64,000 nucleotides of DNA from Diphasiastrum complanatum (Eukaryota > Streptophyta > Lycopodiopsida > Lycopodiales > Lycopodiaceae). Location: contig CM055097.1 in assembly GCA_029204225.1 (NCBI GenBank), positions 4,062,620 through 4,126,619 on the forward strand, written 5' to 3'. The position numbers and the translations under genes are program-made. A model generated the notes under the pieces. It worked only from the letters and a program-made list of their open reading frames with translations, ran no database searches and was not told the origin of the DNA. Shown piece after piece: positions 1 through 10,249 of this stretch. Every line of letters begins with the position of its first letter. Position 1 is the first letter of the stretch.

Positions 1-1
1 T

Positions 2-632
2 GATGTTGCTTGTTTTCTGCCTCCAACCTTGCTTTTTCTTTTTGAAGATCTGCCATGATGCCATCATCAAACTGCCTCATGATATAATGTTCGCCTAAGG
101 TGCCGAACAGGTTGTATTGGAGCTCATTCACCAACCATATTACTTTTTGGGCTATGAGGGGTAATTGCTCCCAAGGGCCGATGTCTGGGAGTGTGCGGGT
201 ATAGTTGGGATATGGCATATGATTAAATGGAAGAAAATCTGGAATGGGAGGAGATGGAAAATTTTGAGAAAAGACATGGGGAGGTGATTGAGGGATGAGA
301 GGTGGTGAATTTGGTGGAGACAGATTTTGTGTCGGGGATGTGTGGATTGGATTAGTTGTGATGGTGATGGATGGAGTTTTTGTTAATAACTGCAAGGCAA
401 AATCATCTACATTGACTGCAGAGTCAAGTAGGGTGGTAGATTGGACAGGTGAGGGCTTTTTGGGGGATTGTGGAATCAAAGTCCATGTTAAGTGTGAATG
501 AGAGGGTGGAGGTGGTAGTGAATGGTGGGGGTAGTGGTAGAAGGGAAGTTGTGTTAGTAGGTAATGAAAGTGGAAAGGTGGAAGTGATCTGAGTGGACAG
601 AACCATGCCTCCTGAACCAAAACCTGAAACTC
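2..632 (-). CDS. Unidentified proline-rich ORF, open across the left edge
   Basis: On the minus strand one frame is open from the TAG at 633-635 to the window edge, about 210 codons with no stop. The first half is rich in Pro, Ser and Thr (runs such as SPPNSPPLIPQSPP). It then turns into a Trp-containing segment (GPWEQLPLIAQKVIWLVNEL) and a short charged, heptad-like segment near the edge (MADLQKEKARLEAENK) that could start a coiled coil. No upstream Met is visible in this frame. The frame upstream (632-1501) is broken by stops, so this is probably the 3' part of a decaying coding unit that begins near 1501. I do not recognise the family. A gag-like or accessory retroelement protein is my guess, because integrase of a gypsy relic ends just upstream at 2185. 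Confidence 0.4.
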
Positions 633-1216
633 CTACATCCAAGGAGCTGTCTGCTGTTGTTGCTACGGCTTGTCTTCATTGTTGGGCCTGTTGGAGTAAG
701 GCCTCCTATTACGCGAGAACCTCCTTTTGAACTTGAGAGGATTTCAAGCTTCCGCCGGATGTAGCATACTCTATCCCTATATCACTGGATAAGATATCAA
801 GGAATATGGTATCATCTGTGCTGATTGCCTCTTCTGCTTCTTGGTTGGTGGTGTGGGTGAAATAGGTTCGACTAATAGTTGTGGGGTGGCGCGCTTTCTG
901 GTGCTAGGATAGATGTCTTCGAGTTCTTTGATAGGCGCGGCCGTTCAATGTCCAAGTTGCTTTGTGACCAACATGTGGAGGAGATATCCACATTTGGTGG
1001 TGGCTTTTCTAGCTTTTAGGGCCACGCATAATTTGTTCGAACTTTCTCTGCCCACTTGTAATTGTGAGTGGGATCATCCATGGTGAGGGTTAATGAAAAT
1101 AGAGTGCTAGGTGGAAGACGATCCATTTTGATAGTGTGGACCTCAACCATGGCCACAAGGACTTTTGATGCTTTCCTGAGCTTTGGATTAGTGATGAGAT
1201 GATCGTCCTGCCGAGG

Positions 1217-1501
1217 TTAGGAAATCCAATGCTTTGTAAATGTTCTGGGGAGATGTTGATGATGGTAGAACTGCCGCCCTAGGACGTGATCCGAAATGTC
1301 TGAAACTAGTCTAAATCGGATCAAACTATCGCTCTGCTGATCTATAAAATATGTCAAATCAAAACCAAGGTTAGTAAGAATATCCTTGGCTAGGATGAGT
1401 TGTTCAGCATAATTCTTGGTGGAAATAAAAAAGATGTCATCCAAATAAGGCTTAGGGGGCTTACAACGATGAAGTGAGAGTGACGAGTCGTGGGAGGCCA
1501 T
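1217..1501 (-). pseudogene. Unidentified ORF, likely N-terminal part of the left-edge unit
   Basis: A 94-codon minus-strand frame starts with ATG at 1501 and contains KPYLDDIFFISTKNYAEQL and DILTNLGFDLTYFIDQQ. After the TAA at 1217 the same frame stays open for about 65 more codons (AMVEVHTIKMDRLPPSTLF, MDDPTHNYKW) before another stop near 1010. Stops and frame changes follow until the open frame at 632. The composition is protein-like, with acidic, aromatic and Leu-rich patches. I cannot place it in a family. Its position downstream of a gypsy integrase suggests a neighbouring retroelement's gag or an accessory ORF. Confidence 0.35.
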
Positions 1502-2180
1502 CGTAGCAATGATTCTAGATGGTTTTGGAAATGTTGAAAATTTTGAAAAATTTCAACATGAACTCGGGAACAAAAATCTAGAATGAACTCGTGGAGATGA
1601 TGGTTGAGGCCCATATATAGACTTTTTTTACAGGAAATTGTAACTTGTCCTAGAAATCGTCCTTAGTGCCCACGATTTCCTAGTGAGGTTTTTGTACTAT
1701 TCTGAGGACCGGCGAGTTCCTATAAGTGATTTTTGTACAAAAATGAGTAAAAATGACTGGCAATACAAAAATTGGTCAGATCAAAATTTGCGGACGTGAT
1801 AGAGGAATCGTGGAGATGATTTTGAGGCTCAGCGAATTATCTACAAATTTTGTCAATGAGGATCTGATGCAAAAAAAAACTAATTTTTTTAATGTTTGGA
1901 AAGTTTGTCTTTGAGACAAAATTTGTGGAGGTAATAAATGAATCGTGCATATTAAAAAAGGGGTTGGCGAATTCTATCTGACGTGGTTGTGAGAGAAAAT
2001 TTCTAAAAAGAATGATTCTTGTGGTTTTCATTGAAAAAGACTGATTGTATGTCTGATCTAATAATATCTTGATGTTTTGAAGGAAGAAAACACACCAAAA
2101 AAATTGTTGAATTGGCAAGCAGACAATAAACAAAATTAAAGGACAAAAATTAGAAAATAAAGCAACTAATACATATCAAG
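1502..2180. other. AT-rich gap, no gene recognised (possible LTR)
   Basis: This stretch lies between the end of the gypsy integrase (2185, minus strand) and the start of the unidentified unit at 1501. It is AT-rich and has only short ORFs without family resemblance. A 3' LTR of the relic, or a 5' LTR of the left-edge unit, would be expected here. I could not find a matching second copy or a clear primer site in the window. Confidence 0.3.
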
Positions 2181-2189
2181 ATAAAAACA

Positions 2190-3239
2190 TGGCTCGTTGT
2201 ACTTTCTCAGTCTGCCTTGTAGGGTTTGGAGTTGGACATATCTAGAGCCAAATATCTTTTGAATGTCATAAGATCCTTGGCCAGAAAATTTGAGTTTTCC
2301 TTTTAAGTTTTTGGCTTGGTATAGCAGAACCTTATCTCCGACCTGAAACTCTTTGAGTTTTAAGGATCGATGCCATGCTTTTTGTCAACATCGATTATCT
2401 AGCTCAATATTATAAGCTATTCAAAGGGATGGAATATGGAAATCTACAGGCATAACGACTTCTTGGCCATATACTAGCTGAAAAGGGGTTAAGCATCTGG
2501 CTCGCTTCGGGGTAGTGCGGTAGGCCCATAGAGAATCATGAAGTTTTAGTTTCCAATCGGATCGGCTAGACTCGACGGTTTTGGTGAGAATGCCACATAA
2601 GATTTTGTTTGTGGATTTTGCCAAGACATTGTATCGTCGTGGATAATACGGGGAACTTTTGCGATGTACCACAAAAAATCTAAAAAGTAGATCTGCTATG
2701 ACTGAGTTAAGAAAATGTGTACCCCTAGGACATCTGAAACGACAAACGATAAACTGTTCATAGAGAAATTTTGTGGTAGAATGAGCGTCAACATTACGAA
2801 CGGCTCTTGCTTTAGCCCATTCGGTACAATAGTCTGTAGCTACTATGATATATCATGATGGAGTGTATCTAGCAGCGGGACTAATGGTTCCAACATAATC
2901 AATTTCCCATTTCTGAAAAGCTTGATCAGTTGTGATAGGGTGTAAAGGCATGTAAAGACAAACATCACAAGCCTTAGTGTAGGTATGTGTCTCCTTACAA
3001 AGAGTTGGCCACCAAAATTCGGCCAAGACGATTTTCTTAGCAGTCATGTCAGAAGAGAAATGGCCTGCTCCAACACCTTTATGAGTGAGGGAGATAACAA
3101 AGGATATTTCACCTTCAATAAGACAACGTCGGATAATTCCATCTAACCCTTGCTTGTAAAGTTGGCCTACAATTAACGTATAAGGTTTGGTTTTGAGGAC
3201 CAACGTATGTAGTTTGGGTTTAGATAAGGATGGATCCAT
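2190..3239 (-). pseudogene. Gypsy-1 integrase remnant
   Basis: The 3239-2853 segment has the H2C2-type N-terminal region: a GAGHFSSDMTAKKI stretch and a CDVC pair, followed by KWEIDYVGTISPAARYTPS, the start of the catalytic core. After a damaged stretch, 2672-2421 carries the end of the core (LWAYRTTPKRARCLTPFQLV, then YGQEVVMPVDFHIPSL). The C-terminal domain follows to about 2185 (KLKEFQVGDKVLLYQAKNL). Integrase inserts element cDNA into host DNA. This copy has stops and frame changes between the pieces and cannot be functional. Confidence 0.8.
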
Positions 3240-3269
3240 CTACCCTGAAGTTAAATATTATGTGATTTT

Positions 3270-3505
3270 CTTGGCCCATACGGGTCTAGAGTCAACTTGA
3301 AAATCAGGTAAATCATCGTTGACGTCTTGATCTGGAGTTGGTAGGTTAGGGATTCGCGATAGATGGTCTACTAAAAAATGTTGAACTCCCTTTTGAACCA
3401 CGATCCTAAACTTAAATTCTCGCAATAATAGAATCCATTGAGTAATACGACCGGTTGTGCAAGTCTTGTTGATGAGATATAGGAGTGTTTGATGATCAGT
3501 GAAGA
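3270..3505 (-). pseudogene. Gypsy-1 RNase H tail
   Basis: A minus-strand frame without ATG reads FFTDHQTLLYLINKTCTTGR and then a QWILLLREFKF segment and VDHLSRIPNLPTP. This is the C-terminal end of Ty3/gypsy RNase H and its linker to integrase (the family motifs TDH..L.YL, RW...L.EF, ADxLSR). The rest of RNase H and all of RT are missing upstream, where the sequence passes within a few hundred bases into protease-linked sequence. Confidence 0.75.
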
Positions 3506-3946
3506 AGGCAAAAAATATTTCTAGAAGATAATGGCAAAAGTTTGGTCATTTGACCCGGTATAGCTTGGTATCATGTTCTTCGACCGTAACTTTGGCAATT
3601 GGTTCCACTTTGGATGACTGCTACGAAAAGGCCTTGAGTGGAAGGGCCTCCATGTAGTTGAGGATCTGAATGTTAGAAATGTCCAAATCGTCTGGGCAAT
3701 TCTGAATTCGTAAGACATTCTCATCATCTACGAATAAAGCTTCTGATTCATCAATAGGTAGCCACGCAACATTTAACAACTCATCATTTTGTGGAAGAAT
3801 ATCAATAAAATTGATATTAATGATAGGAGTGTCTAGATCAGGAATTTGTTCATTATCGGTCAGAGGAGTATAGGCACAATCATCCTAATGTTGAGCACAA
3901 GAATCAACATTCACACAATCAATGGTAGCTAAACTGTAACTCCAGT

Positions 3947-4740
3947 TTATGATATCAGTAGATTCAACGTAATGACCTTCTTTGTGGGTGGACTGGTATG
4001 GCTCAGACATTGAATTAGTAGTAGAAGATCCTTCATCATGAAATCATGTGGGTTTGAGTTTGCCAGATGAATCGATGGTAATAGAGTTGTCTCTATTTCC
4101 AAAGGTGACTCGACCTTTGCTCCAATCGTGAATGACTTTTGCATTGGTAAGCCATGGGCGACCAAATAGTAATTCATAGGATTAGGCATTGCTAGGAATG
4201 TCAAGTACAACGAGGTCTATAGAAACTTTAGGCCTCCTAGTTTGATCAGCACTTGTGGAAGGAAACCGGTAGGTCGGACCACACTTCGATCAGCCATCCT
4301 AAGCTGACAAGTGAGTTTGGTGAGTTTGTCTCTCAGATTTTATTCTAACATGAGGGATGTGAAAATGATGTTGACACCTGAACCACCATCTAGTACAGCT
4401 AGGTCTTCATGAGATTGACGATGAGTAGCTGGAATCTTGATATTGCCTCTTTCACTGAGTGGATTTGTGAGGTGTAATGGCATTTCCAGCAACTCGTCAG
4501 CGGTGGTGGTGTCAGTGGATTGGATTGGTTGTTTCAACTTTTCCGCATATTTCCAGAGAACGTGAAAAGGGAGACTCACATTAGCTTGTAATAAGTCTCC
4601 CCAAACTTCAGTACATTCAAGGTTTTGTTCTCAAAAGGCATGTGAGGTACTTTATGGGAGGTGGAAGATTGTTGGTCTGCATTGTGAACTTGTTGGCGAT
4701 ACTCGTGGTGCATTAGAAGAGTTCTAAATCCAAAAAGGAC
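3947..4740 (-). pseudogene. Gypsy-1 aspartic protease remnant
   Basis: The 4579-4340 frame contains LAVLDGGSGVNII, a damaged form of the retropepsin active-site loop (usual D-x-G-S/A-x-VNII). The downstream 4210-3947 frame has YYLVAHGLPMQKSF in one frame and, one base off, an LLFGRPWLTNAKVIHDW-like reading. That matches the post-protease GRPWL segment of plant gypsy elements. Upstream (4740-4580) reads QQSSTSHKVPHMPFENK, the linker from gag. At least two frameshifts separate the parts. Confidence 0.65.
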
Positions 4741-5283
4741 CCTTTGTAAAGATTTTTTTTATATTTTTTCTCAATTTTTTCTTACACATGGACCAATCGA
4801 AACACTCCAATTTGAAATCCACGTAACGTAACTTTTTGAGTCCACATTTTGATTTCACACTAAAAATGGCATAACTTTTTAGTAGTAAGTCCAAATTTAA
4901 CGAAGTTTGGTGCATTGGAAAGCCTCAAAAAGGGCTTTCCAATGATATGTTAGATGACATACTTCTGAACTACGATTAAAAAGTTATGGCAAGTAAAATG
5001 TATTATAATATTTTAGTGATATAAACTACATCTTGCACAAATTCTTAAAGGGTCTTTTTTGGAGCTCAAAACTCCTCTAATGCATCCTAGTTTCTTCAGA
5101 TGGGTGAGGATAGACAATGGGTGTCGAATATTCACTTGGAGGGACATTATGTTGCTGGGTTTTGTTGGGTGCAATTGTAGGGGTTTGGCGTTGGGTTTGT
5201 GCATGAGTCAAGACCCATGCTGGATGAGTTTCGACTGGCAATGTTTCTACTTGCACAGAACAGATAGGAGCAGCTGGTTTAGA

Positions 5284-5760
5284 TCAGAAAGGACAATCCT
5301 TCACATGATGTTCAATGCCATAATTTTCACAAGCTGGTGGAATGCGAAGTTTATCTGGGCAGTGAATACTAGAATGTTTACCAGCGTAGATAAAACATTC
5401 TCGTATTGCTGGGATTTGATGTGTAGCAAACACAACCTGGTTAGGATCATAGGTCTGGACATTGGGGTCAACCGCTTGAACATTAAGATCATGTGTATAA
5501 TACACAATTGTCTCAGTGGTGTATCTCGGTTGAGTAGTGTCTTCCACATAATAGGTTGTTGGATCGATGGTATTGGGATCAAGATAGTGGACAACTTGTT
5601 GTGGAGCGGGTTGGTTAACGACAAATTGTTGACGTGGTTGGTACTGATTTAGTGCAGTGGACATGGAATGGACTGTTGTGGAGGGTAGGGCCGGTATGCT
5701 CGATACATGGGTCTGGGTAGACTATTGCTATTGTGGTAATTCCCATGTTCTCTCACTAAC
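5284..5760 (-). pseudogene. Gypsy-1 gag C-terminus with degenerate zinc knuckle
   Basis: The 126-codon frame (5664-5284) is rich in Gln, Pro, Thr and Tyr (PAPQQVVHYLDPNTIDP). It ends with two short cysteine-histidine stretches, CFIYAGKHSSIHC and CENYGIEHHVKDC, which are degraded nucleocapsid CCHC knuckles in which the second Cys is replaced by Tyr. Upstream, 5760-5665 continues in another frame (RPMYRAYRPYPPQQS). The capsid part of gag is gone, because CACTA sequence begins at about 5765. Confidence 0.65.
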
Positions 5761-5764
5761 ATTG

Positions 5765-6110
5765 ATCCATTATTTTAATTCAGGCACTGTCCATAGCCGT
5801 TGGATGTTTTTCTTGCAACGATTCATGAAAACATTGAAAGGCTTCGTAAGACAAAGAGCAAGGCTTGAGGGTAGCATGGCGGAAGGATGGCTATTGCAAG
5901 AGTCCATGATTTACATCACGGAGTTCCTTGCTCATAGTGATCCTTCTATTCCTCGTCTTTGGGATAAGAAGGATGATGAGCATGTTGTTGGGGAGGTTCC
6001 TCAAGGAAAAGGAGCAATCATGAGAATGAGTGAGTCCTTCAGGCAGAAGGCAATTAAGTTTTGCATTCTTAATAGTGAGGAAATACAAAAGTGGATTTTG
6101 TTATACTCCT
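5765..6110 (+). pseudogene. CACTA (En/Spm) DUF4218 domain fragment
   Basis: The 165-codon frame 5657-6154 contains VHSRWMFFLQRFMKTLKGFV, then RLEGSMAEGWLLQESM and an ITEFL segment. This is the signature of DUF4218, the domain downstream of the transposase core in plant CACTA/TNP2 elements (usual form RWMY.FER.LK.LKG.V.N.ARPEGS.AEGY). Only this domain is present, with no TNP2 core and no CACTA termini seen, so it is a captured or truncated fragment. Gypsy-1 sequence abuts it on the left and a copia RT on the right. Confidence 0.8.
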
Positions 6111-6159
6111 CCGACAATGAGTCAGCCGATTCACATCAGAAGACCGAAGTTTAACCCAG

Positions 6160-7170
6160 AAGATCGAACCGGTCCAGACAGCCTCCATCCTGATTCATGG
6201 AAGATCTGGCCTGCTACTTCATATAGGAACCAACCACAGTTTCAAAGGCAATGTCGACACCTGATGCTGATCACTAAAAAGCTACAATGGACACCAAATT
6301 TGATTCTATTATGGAGAATCAAACATGGATTGTCACTGAGTTGCCAAAGAATCAAAACCCGATTCCATGTAAATGGATTTTCAAGGCAAAGTATGATGTT
6401 GAAGAAAGACTCAATCAATATAAGGCCAAACTTGTCACCAAAGGATTCTCCCAGATCCTAGATTTGGATTATTCAAAGACCTACAAACCTGTCGTTAAAC
6501 ATGCTTTAATTCACCTACTACTCTCCTTTGCAGCTGCAGTCGATCTCGAAGTCCACAAAATGGATGTCCAGACTGCCTTCCTTAGCGGAACTATCGAAGA
6601 GGAGATTTACATGTTGCAGCCAGAGGGGTATGAGCTCAAGAGTAAGAGGCACTAGTGTGCAAAATTCACAAGGCTCTCTATGGTTTGAGACAATCAAGAG
6701 CATGGCTTCAAAAGATCAATGCATTTCTAATCGATAATGGTTTTATTCCAAACCCGGCAGACTCGAATGTTTACTTCAAGTCCATTTCCAGTTCCTTCAT
6801 TATCATCAATCTCTATGTCAATGATACGTTACTTTTTAGTAACAACTTGAATTTGATGAAGGATATGAAATGCATGTTATCCCAGGAGTACAAAATGACT
6901 GATATGGTTCCAGCCCAATATTGTCTTGGAGTCCAGATCTATCGAGATCGACCCAGCAGACAGATTTCTATCAGTCAACAACGATATCTCATCAATGTGC
7001 TGGAAAAATATGGAATGAACAATTGCAAATCGAGCTACTTCTCACTCAACCCTGGTCCGAAGTTGTAGAAGGAGCAATGTCCACAATCTGAGATAGAGAA
7101 GGAGGAAATAAAGCAATATCCATTTCACTCCATTATTAGGTCACTCATATATGCGATGCTCTACAGCCCG
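6160..7170 (+). pseudogene. Copia RT fragment (Copia-A)
   Basis: Plus-strand frames carry the copia RT in order: FDSIMENQTWIVTELPKNQN, CKWIFKAKYDVEERL, YKAKLVTKGFSQ, the MDVQTAFLSGTIEEEIYM segment, a frameshift at about 6650, KIHKALYGLRQSRAWLQKIN, LYVNDTLLFSNN, and YCLGVQIYRDR. The YVDD catalytic box reads YVND, so the first catalytic Asp is replaced. The RT is cut abruptly near 7170, where an oppositely oriented copia gag begins. No gag, PR or INT of this element is present. Confidence 0.8.
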
Positions 7171-7180
7171 TAACCTCCTT

Positions 7181-7660
7181 TCAAAGTTCAACCCCAAAAG
7201 GGGCTACAGCTGATAACTGATCTAACATAGACTTGAAGCTGTTGATGTGAGAAGTAATGGCAGTAGAATCAGACATGCTAAGAGTAAAGAACTTCCTTCT
7301 AAGATGTAATCTCATGGTTACATTGTGAGACTCATAGAGACTTGATAACAAGTCTAGTGCTTCCTTAGAGGTTTTGTACATGTGGTAACCAAATTGAGTG
7401 TGATACATGCTAGGGCCTTCTGATCTTTGATCCTCCAGGCCTTTGCTTGATCACCATCTTTTGGTTTCAGGTTTGCACCTTCTACTACATCCCAAAGATC
7501 TCTATCTATTAATATCTTTCTTAGTTTTAACTTCCAAATGTAGAAGTTAGAGCCATTGAACTTGTCAATGACTCTAGATTCACTGAGTGATGAAGATGAG
7601 GAGCTACCTATATGAGACATGATAATAGTATAAAAACAAAACAAACTTAATTTTTTGGTT
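7181..7660 (-). pseudogene. Copia gag fragment (Copia-B)
   Basis: The 7644-7354 frame contains SRVIDKFNGSNFYIWKLKLR and ILIDRDLWDVVEGANLKPKD, the N-terminal gag pattern of copia elements (FxGxNYxxWKxxM...LxxxDLW). The 7408-7181 frame continues with LLSSLYESHNVTMRLHLRRK and INSFKSMLDQLS, matching the UBN2-type gag domain. A frameshift separates them near 7380. The fragment is preceded by its own primer site and stops at 7181 against Copia-A. Confidence 0.8.
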
Positions 7661-7672
7661 TATTTGAGCTAC

Positions 7673-7684
7673 GCTCTGATACCA
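7673..7684 (-). promoter_or_regulatory. Primer-binding site of Copia-B
   Basis: The minus strand reads TGGTATCAGAGC, complementary to the 3' end of plant initiator Met-tRNA, the usual copia primer. It lies immediately upstream of the Copia-B gag. Confidence 0.8.
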
Positions 7685-7687
7685 ATC

Positions 7688-8050
7688 TGATGGGACAAGA
7701 GAGATAGAAGAACGCGAACGAAGAAGAGAACATAAATGTTGCGAAACAGCTCTCCCATTCTTATCAGCTACAAGTGCAAAAATAGTCTAATAGACAACTA
7801 AGTATTTTAATTGCCCAACAGGATCTTAAAAATTAATTCATACTCTAAAACAATAGTACAGTCCACCGAAGAGATTAGAGATGGTTTGTGTGTGGTACTA
7901 CTGAAATCAGATTCGATGTGAAATATAGTTCTGAAATAAATGGAAGAGCAATATGATATCGCGAGTTCCTCAGGCATCAAAGACAGCCATCGTCTTATCA
8001 GAAACTGAGGCATAGATAAAAGCAAGTTGCTGCTTTATTACACTGAAGCA
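7688..8050 (-). repeat. Putative 5' LTR of Copia-B
   Basis: An LTR should directly precede the primer site on the minus strand, and the sequence here begins TGATGGGAC on the plus strand, giving a proper CA end on the minus strand. The outer end is uncertain. A CA-ended boundary near 8050 is possible, but no second copy is in the window to fix it. Confidence 0.35.
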
Positions 8051-8262
8051 CAATACAAATAACAATCACAACCAAAAATGATGGCGTAATTTTTTTTCAT
8101 CCGTGTATTATTTACATTGAAGCTTATCACCTAATTAGAAAATCCACTGTACTTGGAAGTATATGGCTTTTGTGACAACTGTACACAGTATATACGGTCA
8201 ATAATTCAGCATCGTTGATGTGGACAAGGACGTCGCTGGGACATTCCTCGTTTATTTTAGAC

Positions 8263-9038
8263 TGTAAAAAATGGTGAACTCCTGCAACTTTGTCGCAACA
8301 CAAAAGTCAACAAACCTTGACTCGAAGGTCGAACGATTTGTGAAAGCCAGCGTGCTTAAGGGACAAACGAATGATGAATGATTCGCAAATCATTTGCGAA
8401 TCGTAAACATGCCTCCAGGACTACAAAAATCGCAAAGCGACACAAAACAAAAAGACATCAAAGAAACGAAAGAAACGCAAGGAAACAAAAGAAACAAAAA
8501 AGAATCTTTCGCGTTGCCAGCTCGCAGCTCAATGGGCTTGGAGTCTTAGACTTCACACCCAGCTGAAACAGGTGGCAACGACGGAGAGTAATTGATTAGT
8601 TAATTAGCATTAACTACTCTTGTAATTCTCTGTTTAGCTATCTTGTAAACTCCACACAGTGGAGATAAAAACTATATTTCTGGATCATAATGTAGACTAT
8701 AATATACAGAGAATGTGAGTAGAGCAAAAAAGAAAAAGACTAGAAATGAAAAGAGTTGTGCATGAAAGTCTGCCAACGAGCAGAACACAACGGAAAGAGC
8801 AGAGCGTCAGGCCTCCAACAAGCGAGACACTGACCATCTCGCTCTAAAATTCAAAGTGATAATTGATTGTTCTATTTTTGTGCATCTTGTTGTCTTACGC
8901 TATCTTGATTGCTAGAATAGAATCTATTCTGTGATGTGTAGTCATGTGTCTAGTTTCTTGTGAGGCGTCCGTGCAAAAGAAAATTCAAAAAAACAAAATT
9001 GTTCGCAACAACGAAACAAAAAAGACAGTTTCGCGACA
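8263..9038 (+). repeat. 5' LTR of Copia-1
   Basis: It begins TGTAAAAAATGGTGAACTCC and ends GCGACA, next to the primer site. A TATA-like stretch (ATAAAAACTATATTT) lies near 8665-8680, inside the segment that the 3' LTR has lost. A purine-rich run of GAAAC/CAAAA units spans about 8440-8505. Confidence 0.9.
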
Positions 9039-9052
9039 TGGTATCAGAGTGC
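9039..9052 (+). promoter_or_regulatory. Primer-binding site of Copia-1
   Basis: TGGTATCAGAGTGC follows the LTR directly. The first 11 bases match the complement of initiator Met-tRNA. Confidence 0.85.
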
Positions 9053-9102
9053 ACAGGTTGTCACTACTGATATTTAAGCAGTGATTTTTTAGACATCATA
9101 AT

Positions 9103-9900
9103 ATGGCTACAACACTTCAGACAAGAGTAGCAATTAGTCTTGATGGCACAAATTACAGAATCTAGAAATTCAAAATCAAAACGCTTCTGAAGGGCGAAGA
9201 CATCTGGACAGTGACCAAACTCTCAGAAGTGCAGCCTCCAGAGGGAGACTCGAGAAGAGCTGCATGGATCAGAAAAGATGAGCGTGCAATGGCGATCATC
9301 ATTTTGTCCATAAACGAAGATCTACTCATGCAGATTGAAGACTGTAAAAGCAACCATGCAACGTGGGAAAGATTGAAACAGAAGTATGAAGTGAGGATTG
9401 CAGCTTCAGTCGTGCACCTTCACAATCAGCTGCAATCCAGCAACCATTTAGATCAACACGTTAAGAAGGTCAGAACGATCTTCGCTCAACTCGCTGCATC
9501 AGAATAGGAGCACTAGGTCCATGCACCATAGCAGCTAATGTACTTCATGAAATCTCTACCAATGTCCTATCAGCCTTTGAGAATGCTCATACTGAGTCTA
9601 CCAGATATGACATTCGACAAAGCAATCAGTCTTGTCGCTGATGAGAGACTAATGAGAGACAAAGGGGAGGGAAGCAGTGATCAAGAGAAGGCCCTCTTCA
9701 CAAAACGAAAGAAGAAGAACAAGAACAAGCCAAGATTCGAGAAGATGAAGTCCTCGAATCAACAATCTTATTCCTATAATCACGGCCAACAAATGTTGGT
9801 TCAATCCAACAATACCTTGCATGCATTGCAAGAAGAAGGGGCACTCTGCATACGATTGCAGATTCAACCCAAAAAGAAAGAACAAAGCTGAGAAAGCTAA
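9103..9900 (+). pseudogene. Copia-1 gag
   Basis: The frame opens with ATG at 9103 (MATTLQTRVAISLDGTNYR), is interrupted by a TAG where the conserved Trp is expected, and continues as LKGEDIWTVTKLSEVQPPEG and IIILSINEDLLMQIEDCKS. This is the copia gag (UBN2-like) pattern. After a stop near 9505 it resumes at 9538 (SLPMSYQPLRMLILSLP). A frameshift leads to the zinc knuckle CMHCKKKGHSAYDC at about 9820-9860, a good CX2CX4HX4C. Gag packages element RNA in virus-like particles. This copy is broken in at least three places. Confidence 0.85.
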
Positions 9901-10240
9901 TGTTGCAAAGTCATCCAAGGATGCAGACAGAGGTGACGAAGCCTTCGCGATACTCGATGAAGCTTCAACAAGCTACAATGAACACGACTACGATGTAGTC
10001 ATTGATTCAGGAGCAACATCACACATCACCTGCAACAAGATCTTGATCGACTTTAGAGAACTCAAAAATAATAGAGTAGTGATTCTAGGTGATGGGAGCA
10101 GACAAAGGCATCAGCACTCTACAACTACAAACACTGTCAGGACAAGCAGAGCTGCCAGGAGCACTCTACGTGCCTTCACTCAGAAAAGATCTGCTATCAA
10201 TCTCCAAGATGACAGATCTTGGTATTTGAGTTTTGTTTGA
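9901..10240 (+). pseudogene. Copia-1 protease
   Basis: Following the zinc knuckle in the same frame, DVVIDSGATSHITCNKILID carries the retropepsin D-S-G-A active site at about 10000-10020, with the typical copia context (W/V-x-DSGAxxH). The frame ends at 10240 after drifting out of homology, so the C-terminal part of protease is frame-damaged. Confidence 0.8.
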
Positions 10241-10249
10241 TAGCAACAC

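Larger units (their letters stand above)
2185..5760 (-). mobile_element. Gypsy-1: decayed Ty3/gypsy relic lacking RT
   Basis: Read on the minus strand, the order is gag C-terminus (5760-5284), protease (4740-3947), RNase H tail (3505-3270), integrase (3239-2185). This is the Ty3/gypsy order gag-PR-RT-RH-INT, but only about 440 bp lie between the protease-linked segment (ending about 3947) and the RNase H tail. No RT motifs appear there, so RT and most of RNase H are deleted. Many stops and frameshifts break the frames. The upstream end is cut by a CACTA fragment at about 5765. No chromodomain is visible after integrase. The LTRs were not identified. Confidence 0.8.

Noticed and set aside
5059-5652. 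197-codon plus-strand ORF
   Set aside because: It is the antisense of the Gypsy-1 gag nucleocapsid frame, which has the better protein evidence.
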